From: Chryseobacterium sp. ON_d1
Lineage (GTDB): Bacteria; Bacteroidota; Bacteroidia; Flavobacteriales; Weeksellaceae
Assembly: GCF_006829085.1 (NCBI RefSeq)
Contig: NZ_BJTC01000002.1
Coordinates: 124,001 to 188,000, forward strand
Direction: 5' to 3'
Length of the DNA: 64,000 nucleotides
Of the stretch, positions 8,900 through 17,841 are shown piece by piece. Below the pieces are notes generated by a model, which did no database searches, had not been told where the DNA came from, and saw only the letters and a program-made list of their open reading frames with translations. Numbering within the stretch: position 1 is the first letter of the stretch; each line of letters opens with the position of its first letter. The translations under genes were made by a program, and so were the position numbers.

Positions 8900-9864
8900 A
8901 AAATGTGTGTATAACCGGAGCAACAGGGCTCCTGGGAACTAATCTTATTATTAAATTATTACAAAATGGTTATTCTGTTACTGCTCTGGTGCGTAAGAAA
9001 AGTACATGGACGGGTGAAGAAAATGAAAATCTTAAGCTCATAGAAGCCGACATTTCATCCGGTATCTCAACATTACTTACTGATATTGACTGCTTTATTC
9101 ATGTTGCGGCAGAAACGCGCCAGAATCTTATCAATTATAATGATTACCAAAAGATAAATTATGAAACAACAGTAAATCTTTATCATCAGGCGGAGTTGGC
9201 AGGAGTACAGAAGTTTGTGTTTGTAAGCACGGCCAATACCTTAGGATTTGGAAATACCGCATTCTGGGGAAGTGAAAAAGCACCACAGATATATCCTTTC
9301 ACCCATTCCTGGTATGCGCAAAGTAAGCTGGCTGCTGAAGATTATCTTTTAAAAAACTTAAAAAATACTGAGGTTATCATTGTAAATCCAACTTTTATGA
9401 TCGGAGCTTATGACACCAAACCAAGCTCAGGGAAAATTATCTTTCGGGCCTGGAAAAAGAAACTGATTTTCTATCCGAAAGGAGGAAAGAATTTTGTGCA
9501 TGTGGAAGATGTTACAACCGGAATATTGAATGCCATTGAAAAAGGGAGAAATGGTGAAAAATATCTTTTAGCTAATGAAAATATGAGCTACAGGGATTTT
9601 TTTAAGAAGATAAACAGAATTACCCGCCAAAAACCGATTATGATGCCCATTCCCAATATCATTCTAAACTTACTTGGATGGGTGGGTGACGGCATGAGAA
9701 AGCTGAAAATAAAGACCAGCCTCAGTACAGCCAATATGAAAGCACTGCAGGTCTGTAATTATTATAATAACCGGAAATCGGTAGAAGAACTTGAAGTTCA
9801 GTACCAGCCTGTTGATAAAGCAATCGAAGATGCTGTCCGGTATTTTATTAAAAACGGTAAGTAG
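8896..9864 (+). CDS. NAD-dependent epimerase/dehydratase family protein
   Basis: A 322-residue extended SDR. The N-terminal nucleotide-binding motif GATGLLGTNL is at 8-17. The catalytic pair is in YAQSK (Tyr140, Lys144), preceded by a serine/threonine in FVSTANT. The overall form resembles dihydroflavonol reductase or 3-beta-hydroxysteroid dehydrogenase-like enzymes rather than sugar epimerases. It overlaps the upstream SDR by ATGA, which indicates translational coupling. A perfect 13 bp hairpin follows at 9884-9913. The substrate remains unknown. Confidence 0.88.
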   Translation: MKNVCITGATGLLGTNLIIKLLQNGYSVTALVRKKSTWTGEENENLKLIEADISSGISTLLTDIDCFIHVAAETRQNLINYNDYQKINYETTVNLYHQAELAGVQKFVFVSTANTLGFGNTAFWGSEKAPQIYPFTHSWYAQSKLAAEDYLLKNLKNTEVIIVNPTFMIGAYDTKPSSGKIIFRAWKKKLIFYPKGGKNFVHVEDVTTGILNAIEKGRNGEKYLLANENMSYRDFFKKINRITRQKPIMMPIPNIILNLLGWVGDGMRKLKIKTSLSTANMKALQVCNYYNNRKSVEELEVQYQPVDKAIEDAVRYFIKNGK

Positions 9865-9883
9865 TATCAATACTGCAAGAACG

Positions 9884-9913
9884 ATAAAACCAGCTGATAG
9901 CAGCTGGTTTTAT
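9884..9913. terminator. Bidirectional intrinsic terminator
   Basis: A perfect 13 bp stem (9884-9896 with 9901-9913) with a 4-base loop and A/T tracts on both sides. It lies between convergent genes ending at 9864 and 9918. Confidence 0.85.
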
Positions 9914-9917
9914 CAAT

Positions 9918-11459
9918 TTATCTTGTTATATTCTGAGTAACATTCTTATTGGATATCACGCAGGCTTTGCTGCAGTTGTTTGTACTGGAAATATTAACCT
10001 GTATCAGTGCGGGCAATGATCTGTATTCTTCCTTATTGTAAGGAGCTTCAGTACCATTTCTTCCACCGCCTTTAATATCGTATTGTATCTGGGCCACTCC
10101 GGTAAAACCGTTTGCAGGTTTGAAAGCAAGCTTTCCGGTTGAGTAGGAATAAGTCCATGTTCCTTGATTGTTCGTATAGACACCGCCTGTTATATTCGGA
10201 ATCACCGTTCCATTATTATCTAAAAAACGGAATGAATTAAAATCAAGATTGTTATAAGAAAGTGCAGGTGGATTCTGACCGTTTGCTGAAGAATACGCTG
10301 CATCATTCAGTAAAGGGGAAAAAGTGGATTTTATCCCCGGACAACCTGCAAACAGATCATCAGTTACCTCAGCTGCATAAGGTCTTGTAACCCCTAAGTT
10401 TTTTAATAGATGTATATTTCTGGCCGCTCCGGTAGAGGCCGCAAAACCGATCCTGAAAGTAGCAGGCGGCGAAGTGTCCAGTGTTCTCACGGTAGTGTTG
10501 GATAGAGTAGTCTCAGTATATTTCAGAGATGTTGGGTAATAATAATTATCAATCACTTTATCTTTCACAGTTCCATGCTGTATTTCCAGGGTTATATTGT
10601 AACCACCGGCAGGATTGGGGACCAATGTCACATATGCTTTACGGAACCTTGCATCATTTTCATTCTGGGGAATCGTAGTTCCGCCGCTTTCAATACTGAA
10701 TTGCTGAAGGGTGGGGTTTTTAATGCCTACATATTTTCCTGTTGCGGTATCCAGATATGCAGATCTGTTACTGCTGGATGGCGCTGCATTGGTGGCAATA
10801 CTATACAGTAATGGGTAGCCGTTGTATCCGGCAGGTTCGGCAGAAGAGAGATATTGATTTCCACGTTTAGCCCTTAAAGAAACATTGCTCCTTCCATCTG
10901 CTAGTGTTACACCAAAGATTCCGTTTCTAACCCTTTCACTCTGTTTAAAGCTTGTTTTAAAATTTCCGAATTCATCCAGCCCTATCCCCAGATAGGCACC
11001 TCTCAGTCCTTCTGTGGATTCGCCACCACGTACAAAGCTATATCCTAATCCTCCGCCAAAGTATCCAAGATTAAGCTGTTGTTTAGGAATAGATCCATCT
11101 ACTAAAAATATGGAGATTCCATCTCCACCATTAGTATTTCCACCATAAATGGCAAATTCAAATTCAAACTTGATTCCCTGATCACTTTTGAATATTTTAT
11201 CGGCCAGGATGACACCTCCTGAAATATTATTCACACTTCGGGTTAATCTCAGTCCGTCCGTAGTAAAAGTTGCGTCATTCTGCACACCGCTGGTAGCCAC
11301 TTTATAAGCTTCCTGAGGCTGCAATCCCTGTGTGAAATTGACAAAATACGGGTATCCGGTTCCCTGTTCATTCTGTGCGTGAACATTCCGGCTGAAAATA
11401 AATAAGGAAAGAACAAACAAAAACCTTTTATACTGTACGATTGAGGTACTTTTTATCAT
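9918..11459 (-). CDS. Secreted L-type-lectin-like protein
   Basis: A 513-residue exported protein with a hydrophobic signal region ending near VHAQ (about 29). Residues about 85-330 resemble bacterial L-type lectin (concanavalin-like) domains: FEFEFAIYGG, GGDGISIFLVDG, YLGIGLDEFGNF and the later FRIGFAASTG. The C-terminal part looks like a small Ig/cadherin-like fold (GTWTYSYSTGKLAFKPANGFTG split over the end). I see no type IX sorting domain and no lipobox, so its final location is unclear. The small exported protein at 11468-12040 lies 8 bp upstream in the same orientation, so the two are an operon. A carbohydrate-binding role is inferred. Confidence 0.75.
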   Translation of the reverse strand: MIKSTSIVQYKRFLFVLSLFIFSRNVHAQNEQGTGYPYFVNFTQGLQPQEAYKVATSGVQNDATFTTDGLRLTRSVNNISGGVILADKIFKSDQGIKFEFEFAIYGGNTNGGDGISIFLVDGSIPKQQLNLGYFGGGLGYSFVRGGESTEGLRGAYLGIGLDEFGNFKTSFKQSERVRNGIFGVTLADGRSNVSLRAKRGNQYLSSAEPAGYNGYPLLYSIATNAAPSSSNRSAYLDTATGKYVGIKNPTLQQFSIESGGTTIPQNENDARFRKAYVTLVPNPAGGYNITLEIQHGTVKDKVIDNYYYPTSLKYTETTLSNTTVRTLDTSPPATFRIGFAASTGAARNIHLLKNLGVTRPYAAEVTDDLFAGCPGIKSTFSPLLNDAAYSSANGQNPPALSYNNLDFNSFRFLDNNGTVIPNITGGVYTNNQGTWTYSYSTGKLAFKPANGFTGVAQIQYDIKGGGRNGTEAPYNKEEYRSLPALIQVNISSTNNCSKACVISNKNVTQNITR

Positions 11460-11467
11460 AACTCAAA

Positions 11468-12040
11468 TTATTTAACCACAAAAACAATATTAATAAAAGA
11501 ACAGTCTGTAGCGGCTGCTTTCACATCGTATGTCATTACTCCGTCATCAGAAATGGAAATATTACTGAATACATTGGGGTCAGCATCCGTTACATAATAA
11601 TAAAGATCTTTACTTGACGGGAAAAACGGAATTGAGGCTGGAGCGCTGGTACTTTTTGCTTTTGGGGATCCAAACTGATTTTTATACAGAGTATACAGAT
11701 CTTTAGTCCGGCCATTAGCTGTTGTGGAAGTATCGAAGGAGACACTTGGCATATAGAACATTTTTACAGCATTGCTACTGATACATAGCCAATCAGGTTT
11801 GGCAGGGGTTCCAATATTCTGGCTTACGCATTTCTTATCAGTATCATAGATAAGAAGTGAGTTGGCCGGATTGGAAATAGCATCTCTTTTGGCTGTAGTG
11901 AGTCTTGGTATCAGGACTCCTTTACTTTGACTATAAACATCAAGAGCTGCGCTGTTATCAGGGGTAGGTGTATTTATCCCTACTTGTGCAAATGAAAATG
12001 AACTTACCAAAACAATTGGTAGAAATAATTTTTTAATCAT
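11468..12040 (-). CDS. Small secreted protein with an N-terminal AALDV motif
   Basis: A 190-residue protein with a signal peptide (MIKKLFLPIVLVSSFSFAQ). The mature start, VGINTPTPDNSAALDV followed by KGVLIPRLT, is a recurrent motif at the start of Bacteroidota surface and secreted proteins, reminiscent of trimeric fibre heads. The rest is not recognised. Two Cys residues in the middle (in KKCVSQ and WLCISS) could form a disulfide. It is the first gene of a two-gene minus-strand operon with the lectin-like protein, suggesting a joint cell-surface function. A long AT-rich non-coding region precedes it. Confidence 0.7.
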   Translation of the reverse strand: MIKKLFLPIVLVSSFSFAQVGINTPTPDNSAALDVYSQSKGVLIPRLTTAKRDAISNPANSLLIYDTDKKCVSQNIGTPAKPDWLCISSNAVKMFYMPSVSFDTSTTANGRTKDLYTLYKNQFGSPKAKSTSAPASIPFFPSSKDLYYYVTDADPNVFSNISISDDGVMTYDVKAAATDCSFINIVFVVK

Positions 12041-12561
12041 AATGAGTTTAATAATTTTTATCTGTGTGTTTATGTTTTTTGTGCTGTGTTTTTTTAAAAT
12101 GACTTCCAGTCAGCTTCATTCCTGCCAAATGAGAAATATTATTTCCGGAAATTCACTGGAATAATGATGGTACTGCTGTAACGGCATGATGGTTTCTCAG
12201 GTCCAAAAGCCAGTGACAGATATAACAAGCATGCCTCAAAAAGAGCACTCTGTCTTATCTGAAAGTGTCAAAGTAAATTGAGTTAGGCTGTCTGTTATAG
12301 TGAATAGATGCCAGTAAGTAAGTGAAATTCATAATCCTTTGTGTTTCTGCAAATATATGAATAAAACACTGGAAATCCTGTTTTTACGAGGATGTTTTTG
12401 AATTTAACATTATTTATTAGTTAAATTAATTTTTTTAATTTAAAATTTTGACAATATAATAATATATATAAAATTTTTTTAATATGTATAATATAGCAAA
12501 TAGAAAGGTGAATTAAAGAAAATAGTGTTTATTCGAGGGATACAAAAGAAGCGCAAAGTAA
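12041..12561. other. Long intergenic region upstream of the lectin operon
   Basis: No gene is visible in these 521 bp. A minus-strand -7 box (CAAATATA on the plus strand, 12350-12357) lies about 310 bp before the start at 12040, which would imply a long leader. The stretch 12400-12500 is extremely AT-rich. I see no convincing hairpin terminator or riboswitch here. Confidence 0.5.
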
Positions 12562-12921
12562 TTACTGAGAAATTTTTTCCAAAGCATCTTCCAGGGATTC
12601 AACAAAATTCACATGTTTTGTTTTATTACTTTCAAAAATAAAATCTCTCATACTCTTGCTTTCATATTTGCTGAAATTGCCTATAATGGCTAAACCTATA
12701 CGATAGTTTGAGAATTTCTGGAGAATTTCTCCAGCCATTTTTGTTTTTAAATCAAAGAACTCATGAGAAATATTTTTCTCATGAAGGATGACTTTATCAT
12801 ATCCCTGATAATATATATTTCCCATCAGGTCTAATCCATCCTGTGCAGACTGGATGATCACATCATCAGATATAATTTCTGCAATTTTTGTATTATTGAT
12901 TTCGTGAGATTGAATAATCAT
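12562..12921 (-). CDS. DUF4180 domain-containing protein
   Basis: A 119-residue cytoplasmic protein matching the DUF4180 family by its ordered features: an N-terminal beta segment with ISDDVIIQSAQDGLDLMGN, then HEFFDLKTKMAGEILQKFSNY, then a SKSMRDFIFESNK region. The fold is expected to be alpha/beta and the molecular function is unknown. It starts one base after the serine-hydrolase gene (stop at 12923), a spacing that implies co-translation. It is the last gene of the minus-strand cluster 12.5-17.0 kb. ATG 12921 is the natural start. Confidence 0.82.
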   Translation of the reverse strand: MIIQSHEINNTKIAEIISDDVIIQSAQDGLDLMGNIYYQGYDKVILHEKNISHEFFDLKTKMAGEILQKFSNYRIGLAIIGNFSKYESKSMRDFIFESNKTKHVNFVESLEDALEKISQ

Positions 12922-12922
12922 T

Positions 12923-13945
12923 TTATTGGATCGTTTTTTTTATATCATGTAAAAAATTACCTAATGGAAATGCATCCCCCTGATTGGTAAGAGCTATAAT
13001 GCAGCTGTTATTTTTCAGGTCTCTCCAGAATAAAGCTTTGAAACCATTCAGTCCTCCTGTATGCATAACCGATTTCTCTCCACTTTCATTCTCTAAGAAC
13101 CACGCAAACCCATAATTTGATGTCTGTCCGCTGGTCAATTGAAAAGGAGAATACATCATAATGGTATTTTCTTTATTAATTAAAGTATAGTTTCGTAACG
13201 CCTGATCAAATTTATAAAGATCTTCAGGAGTAGAGTATATTCCACCATCACCGGTTGTCAGAATGGAATAATCATCAGGTTTTTTCTGCTTATTATATCC
13301 TGAAGCTCTATTCTGAATAACGGTATTGGATTCATACACATAGGTATTATTCATTTTTAGAGGAGTGATAATCTGCTCACGGATAAAATCCGGATAAGAT
13401 TTCCCGGATACCTTTTCGATAATCTGAGCAAGAATAATATATCCACTGTTGCTATACTTAAACTGACTGTCGGGAATGAAATCAAGATTTTTCAGATTAA
13501 ACAGCCAATTTATTACATCCTGATTTGTTAATCCCTTTTTCGAAAACAAATTCTCATAGTCTCTGATTCCGGAAGTATGGTGTAAAAGCTGTCTGACCGT
13601 AACGTTTTCAGCATACTCAGGAAGGTTAACAAACATAGAAGCTTTATCATCGAGTTTCAACAATCCCTTTTGTTCTGAAATTAAAATTGCTATAGCCGTA
13701 AATGACTTACTGAGCGATGCGATATAAAATGAAGTATTTTTATCTGCTTTAAGCCCTTTTTCAATGTTACGGAATCCCAGAGTAGTATCACATACCATCT
13801 GACCATTTTTCACAATCAGAACGGAACCGTTGAATTCTCCTTGACTGTAATATTTATTCACAACATCCTGTGGATACTGTTTGCAGGATACAAGTTGTAC
13901 AATCAGTGAAACAGCGGTGAGAATATTCCATATCAGAGTTTTCAT
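12923..13945 (-). CDS. Beta-lactamase/D-Ala-D-Ala peptidase family serine hydrolase, lipoprotein
   Basis: A 340-residue class C-type serine hydrolase. A signal peptide with lipobox LVSC (Cys21) marks it as a lipoprotein. The catalytic SxxK is SLSK (Ser77, Lys80), the second motif is YSN (164-166), and the third is the HTGG motif near the C-terminus. Such proteins include peptidases, esterases and amidases, and true beta-lactamase activity cannot be assumed. A minus-strand -7 box (TAATTTTG, plus-strand 13965-13972) could drive it separately from prmC. The DUF4180 gene follows with a one-base gap. It is one of three serine hydrolases of this superfamily in the window. Confidence 0.88.
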   Translation of the reverse strand: MKTLIWNILTAVSLIVQLVSCKQYPQDVVNKYYSQGEFNGSVLIVKNGQMVCDTTLGFRNIEKGLKADKNTSFYIASLSKSFTAIAILISEQKGLLKLDDKASMFVNLPEYAENVTVRQLLHHTSGIRDYENLFSKKGLTNQDVINWLFNLKNLDFIPDSQFKYSNSGYIILAQIIEKVSGKSYPDFIREQIITPLKMNNTYVYESNTVIQNRASGYNKQKKPDDYSILTTGDGGIYSTPEDLYKFDQALRNYTLINKENTIMMYSPFQLTSGQTSNYGFAWFLENESGEKSVMHTGGLNGFKALFWRDLKNNSCIIALTNQGDAFPLGNFLHDIKKTIQ

Positions 13946-13973
13946 AGGTTTATGTGTATGGAAGCAAAATTAC

Positions 13974-14822
13974 TTATTTCCTCCCATAAATAAACCGGTC
14001 ATTTTCAGATAAATCCTTCAATAATTGAGCATCAGAGAAATACTGATACAGTTCCAGGGTTTCGGACCCCAGTTTCTGATTGATTTCTAAAAAAAGCAAC
14101 CCTCCGTCTTTCAGATGCTTTTTGGAGTCTTCCGCAATTTTTCTGTAAAAAATCAAAGCATCAGCAGTAGGGGAGAAAAGAGCCATTTTAGGTTCAAATT
14201 CTTTCACTGAATCTGCAATTTCAACCTCTTCTTCGATTCCGATGTATGGAGGATTTGAAATGATGATATCATAGTTTTCTGTGAGTTCATTATTGAGATA
14301 ATCTGCATGGATGAAATTGATATCCAACTGATGGTGCTCTGCATTTTTTTTTGCAGTACTCAAGGCTTTTTCAGAAAAATCAACAGATGAAACATGGGCT
14401 TCCGGAAAGTATTTTTTTAAAACCAAAGGAATCACCCCGCTCCCGGTTCCAATGTCTAAAATTTTTAATCCCTGAACTTTAATCCCTGAACTTCTGATCT
14501 CTCTGATAGCAATCTCCAATAGTTCTTCCGTTTCAGGACGAGGGATCAATACATTCTCATCCACAAAAAACTTCATTCCATAAAATTCTGTTTCGCCCAG
14601 GATTTGCTGGTAAGGTTTTCCGGATTTGAGTTCTGATACAAGATGACGAAGTTTTTCTTCATCATCAGTCAGAAGTTCCTGATTGGCAGATCTTCTTTGT
14701 TGAAAATTATCAAAACCGACTATCTGATGAATGAACAAAGACGATAAAAACATACTTTCCGACTCTGTATAAAGCCTGGAAAGTTCTGCTTTGAAATATT
14801 TTTTAAAGGCTGAAATTGTCAT
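13974..14822 (-). CDS. prmC: Peptide chain release factor N5-glutamine methyltransferase
   Basis: A 282-residue SAM-dependent methyltransferase that modifies the GGQ glutamine of release factors. The N-terminal helical domain is followed by LIPRPETEELLE (92-103), the SAM-binding ILDIGTGSGV (121-130), and the catalytic NPPY (190-193), which is diagnostic for PrmC/HemK. Length is normal. Its ATG abuts the yaaA stop with no gap, so the two are translationally coupled. It belongs to the minus-strand run beginning with the Sua5-family gene, a set concerned with translation fidelity and stress. Confidence 0.95.
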   Translation of the reverse strand: MTISAFKKYFKAELSRLYTESESMFLSSLFIHQIVGFDNFQQRRSANQELLTDDEEKLRHLVSELKSGKPYQQILGETEFYGMKFFVDENVLIPRPETEELLEIAIREIRSSGIKVQGLKILDIGTGSGVIPLVLKKYFPEAHVSSVDFSEKALSTAKKNAEHHQLDINFIHADYLNNELTENYDIIISNPPYIGIEEEVEIADSVKEFEPKMALFSPTADALIFYRKIAEDSKKHLKDGGLLFLEINQKLGSETLELYQYFSDAQLLKDLSENDRFIYGRK

Positions 14823-15581
14823 TTATCTTGTAAAAACCAGTTTTGTATCCGTGGATTTCTCTTCATCAATTCTATACCCTTCATAGTTGAAGGCTTTTAC
14901 ATCCTCCAGAGTTTTGGCGTTGGTTTCTGCACAGAATCTTACCACAAGGCCTCTTGCGTGTTTGGTGTAAACCACAATGGTCTTTAACTTTCCATCTTTC
15001 AACTCGTAAAAATCAAAATCAATCACTTTGTGGTTCAGCTTTTTTCTGTCAACTACTTTTCCGTATTCATTGCTGGCAAGATGAAGAAGAATTTCTCCTT
15101 TTTTCATTTCGGAATTCAGCTGTTCTGTGATCTTTTCTCTCCAGAATTCATAAAGGTTTTTGTATTGTTCAAATTCAAAAGGGCGTCCCATTTCAAGCCT
15201 GTACAACATTACTTTATCCGAAGGTTTCAGTAAACCGTAAAGCCCGGAAAGGATTCTGTAGTTTTTCTGAAGGTAATCTACAGCATTTTTATCCAGTGTT
15301 TTGGCATCCAGCCCTCTGTAAACCTCTCCTGTAAAAGCAAACATGGCCGGAGCAGATTCTTTTGCAGTAGGCTTGGATTTCCATTTTTGATTTCTTTCCC
15401 AGTTTTCATCCGCCAGTTTAGCTGATATTTCCATCAGTTCGGAAAGATATTTTGGAGACTTCTCTTTTAAATAAGTTTGTATATAGGCTGCATCTTCAAT
15501 GAATTTCGGGGTAGTGGTTCTCAACAGGTCTGTTGAATTTTCTACGTTCATCAGTTTTGCAGGGGATGTTATAATTTTCAT
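14823..15581 (-). CDS. yaaA: Peroxide stress protein YaaA
   Basis: A 252-residue member of the YaaA/DUF328 family, recognised by the start MKIITSPAKLMN, the central PAMFAFTGEVYRGLDA and LYGLLKPSDKVMLYRLEMG, and a C-terminal RFCAETNAKTLEDVKAF-type segment. In Escherichia coli YaaA limits iron-driven DNA damage during peroxide stress. The family binds DNA through a helix-hairpin-helix-like cantaloupe fold. The stop codon directly abuts the prmC start, and the CPBP protease gene ends 5 bp upstream. Co-transcription with both is very likely. Confidence 0.95.
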   Translation of the reverse strand: MKIITSPAKLMNVENSTDLLRTTTPKFIEDAAYIQTYLKEKSPKYLSELMEISAKLADENWERNQKWKSKPTAKESAPAMFAFTGEVYRGLDAKTLDKNAVDYLQKNYRILSGLYGLLKPSDKVMLYRLEMGRPFEFEQYKNLYEFWREKITEQLNSEMKKGEILLHLASNEYGKVVDRKKLNHKVIDFDFYELKDGKLKTIVVYTKHARGLVVRFCAETNAKTLEDVKAFNYEGYRIDEEKSTDTKLVFTR

Positions 15582-15586
15582 AATGT

Positions 15587-16288
15587 TTAAAATACAGATA
15601 ATTGTTTAATATCAATAAAATTCATGGCCATCAGGGAAATAAAGTCAATCATAAAATGACAGATGATCAGAATTTTAATATTGGAATACAGTTTATAAAA
15701 CATAGCAAAAGCAACTCCAATAAAGAAAGGAATGACCACCTGGCTTATAGTGCCATAAGTACTGTGAAGGATCCCAAACAGAATAGCCGATACCAATATT
15801 CCCGCAAGCGGACTGTTGTAAATTCGTTCAATTCTGGGCTGTATATAGCCACGCATAAGAAATTCTTCTACAGTACCTGCCGTAAAGGATGTAAAAATAA
15901 TTAAAAAATAATCATTTTTAAAAATGAAGTTAAGTTCCAAAAGTTTATCACTTACTTTTTCCTGAATCAAAAGCTGTATCATCACATTCAGAACAGCTCC
16001 TCCAATACAGCAGATGAGGTATAAGTAAAAGATTGTTTTTATATAGAATGCTATGGGATAAGGGCTCTCTTTTTTTAATAAAAATGACTCTTTTTCTACA
16101 AAAAGACTGTATAGAAATATCAGAAGAAAAACTCCCCAGATCGCAACCCTGGTGAGAAAAAAATTGTCTCTGGTAATTCCTTTTGTTCCTGTTATTATGC
16201 TGACAGCAGGAAAAGCATACAGCATCACAGAAGCTAAAAGCACAAAAGTGAGTAAAATTCCTACAGAATACTTCCCCATAAACCCCAT
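15587..16288 (-). CDS. CPBP family intramembrane glutamic endopeptidase
   Basis: A polytopic membrane protein of the CAAX protease and bacteriocin-processing (Abi) family. The signature is visible in order: EEFLMR (Glu141, Glu142, Arg146 counted from ATG 16288), FGILH (His175) and a CHFMIDF segment (His211). About seven helices are predicted. A TTG further upstream (16303) would add five residues, but it overlaps a minus-strand -7 box TATATTTG (plus-strand 16301-16308), so ATG 16288 or 16279 is favoured. The substrate is unknown. The gene lies 5 bp before yaaA and downstream of the Sua5-family gene. Confidence 0.85.
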   Translation of the reverse strand: MGFMGKYSVGILLTFVLLASVMLYAFPAVSIITGTKGITRDNFFLTRVAIWGVFLLIFLYSLFVEKESFLLKKESPYPIAFYIKTIFYLYLICCIGGAVLNVMIQLLIQEKVSDKLLELNFIFKNDYFLIIFTSFTAGTVEEFLMRGYIQPRIERIYNSPLAGILVSAILFGILHSTYGTISQVVIPFFIGVAFAMFYKLYSNIKILIICHFMIDFISLMAMNFIDIKQLSVF

Positions 16289-16334
16289 AATCCAATCTCT
16301 CAAATATAAGCTTAAGCCTGAACCTTAATCAGAA

Positions 16335-16946
16335 TTAAATAATACCTTTTCCCTGACGGATAACTTCCGGTTCTCCTGAGGTAAGATCTACAATAGTTGA
16401 CGCTACATTATCTCCATATCCTGAATCAATAACAATATCTACCAAGTGATCATATTTTTCAGCAATAAGTTCAGGATCGGTAGAATATTCAATGATTTCG
16501 TCATCGTCTCTGATGGAAGTGGAAGCAATAGGGTGTCCTAATTTTTCAACAATCAGCTGTGGAATCGGGTGGTCTGGAACACGGATACCAATTGTTTTAT
16601 GACCTTTATATGCTAAAGGCAGACTTTTATTAGCTTCAAGAATGAACGTAAAGGGCCCTGGAAGATGACTTTTCAGAAACCTGAAAACTGAAGTTTCAAT
16701 AGGTCTTGTAAAGTCAGAAAGATGGCTTAGATCATTACATATAATGGAGAATTTTGATTTCTCAAGCTTTGTTTTTTTGAGCTGCGCCAGTTTTTCCATG
16801 GCTTTGATGTCAAAAATATTACAGCCTAAAGCATAAATGGTATCAGAAGGATAGATGATCAGTCCGCCATTATTTAATGTTTTAATAACCTCATTCACAA
16901 GATTTTCCTGTGGGTTGTCCGGATAAATTTTTAATATTTTTGCCAT
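16335..16946 (-). CDS. L-threonylcarbamoyladenylate synthase family protein (Sua5/YciO/YrdC)
   Basis: A 203-residue protein of the YrdC-like family, which makes threonylcarbamoyl-AMP for t6A37 of ANN-decoding tRNAs or, in the YciO branch, has a related role. Visible motifs are GLIIYPSDTIYALGCNI near the N-terminus, KSKFSIIC, HLPGPFTFIL, and IGIRVPDHP followed by STSIRDD. Its length lacks the extra C-terminal Sua5 domain. The start at 16946 (MAKILKIYP) is preferred over a TTG at 16961, because a minus-strand -7 box TATCTTTG (plus-strand 16951-16958) sits between them. It heads the minus-strand operon that continues through prmC. Confidence 0.88.
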   Translation of the reverse strand: MAKILKIYPDNPQENLVNEVIKTLNNGGLIIYPSDTIYALGCNIFDIKAMEKLAQLKKTKLEKSKFSIICNDLSHLSDFTRPIETSVFRFLKSHLPGPFTFILEANKSLPLAYKGHKTIGIRVPDHPIPQLIVEKLGHPIASTSIRDDDEIIEYSTDPELIAEKYDHLVDIVIDSGYGDNVASTIVDLTSGEPEVIRQGKGII

Positions 16947-17028
16947 AAAACAAAGATACAAATAATAAAATAGTTTTCATAAAAGTCCTTTATTTAAAAG
17001 AAAAATTAGGATTTTTAAAAAATATTCG

Positions 17029-17036
17029 TACCTTTG
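17029..17036 (+). promoter_or_regulatory. -7 box of the initiator tRNA cluster
   Basis: TACCTTTG matches TAnnTTTG and ends 11 bp before the first mature tRNA base, so the expected transcript start leaves almost no 5' leader. No clear -33 TTG is present. Confidence 0.55.
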
Positions 17037-17047
17037 CAATCCAATAT

Positions 17048-17120
<73 letters not shown>

Positions 17121-17158
17121 CTAAGTAGTGCTTTCGGTAGGCACTCTAAAAAATACAC

Positions 17159-17231
<73 letters not shown>

Positions 17232-17269
17232 CTAAGCAAGTGCTTTCGGTAAGCACTCTAAAAATACAC

Positions 17270-17342
<73 letters not shown>

Positions 17343-17352
17343 CTAAAACGAG

Positions 17353-17387
17353 AAATCGGTATGACTTATTGTTATACCGATTTTTTT
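17353..17387 (+). terminator. Terminator of the tRNA array
   Basis: A 10 bp stem (AAATCGGTAT at 17353-17362 with ATACCGATTT at 17374-17383) followed by a T tract. Confidence 0.85.
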
Positions 17388-17449
17388 ATGTTTGTTGTTT
17401 TATGAGTGATCTACTATTTGATATTTGAAAATAGCGGAAAGTAAATAAA

Positions 17450-17473
17450 AAACGCCTTCAATCGAAGGCGTTT
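17450..17473 (-). terminator. Terminator of the small secreted protein gene
   Basis: A 10 bp stem (17450-17459 with 17464-17473) and a 4-base loop. On the minus strand it is followed by a T-rich run. Confidence 0.8.
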
Positions 17474-17481
17474 CTATAAGA

Positions 17482-17811
17482 TTATAAACCGAATTCAGCT
17501 TTATACTTACAGCCTTGTGATACACCGCTATTTACAGCATTCGCTAAGTCATCAATAAATCCTTGATTTCCAGCTTCATTAGGGAATTCACTTGCAAAAG
17601 TTACTGTCATATGGCCTCCTCCACAAGGTAAATCGAACTCTACAGTGTAATACCCTTTAAAAAGTTTAGTAACTCTAACATTTTGAACATTGGTTATTTG
17701 TTCAATTTTTGTGAAAGTTTCTTTTTTACTGGCAAAGCTGTTTACTTCAAATGTGTTTGCAAATGTTAATGAAGCAGTTAATAATGCTCCAAATAAAAAT
17801 AATTTTTTCAT
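17482..17811 (-). CDS. Small secreted hypothetical protein
   Basis: A 109-residue protein with a clear signal peptide (MKKLFLFGALLTASLTFAN). The mature part has beta-like segments (VRVTKLFKGYYTVEFDLPCGGGHMTV) and a helical stretch (FIDDLANAVNSGVSQGCKYKAEF). Two cysteines, one in PCGGG and one in QGCKY, could form a disulfide in the periplasm or outside. I do not recognise a family. It follows a GLPGLI gene with a 30 bp gap on the same strand, so it may share its transcript, and it has its own terminator at 17450-17473. Confidence 0.7.
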   Translation of the reverse strand: MKKLFLFGALLTASLTFANTFEVNSFASKKETFTKIEQITNVQNVRVTKLFKGYYTVEFDLPCGGGHMTVTFASEFPNEAGNQGFIDDLANAVNSGVSQGCKYKAEFGL

Positions 17812-17841
17812 GGTTAAAAATTTATATTAAAAAAGTTTTTA

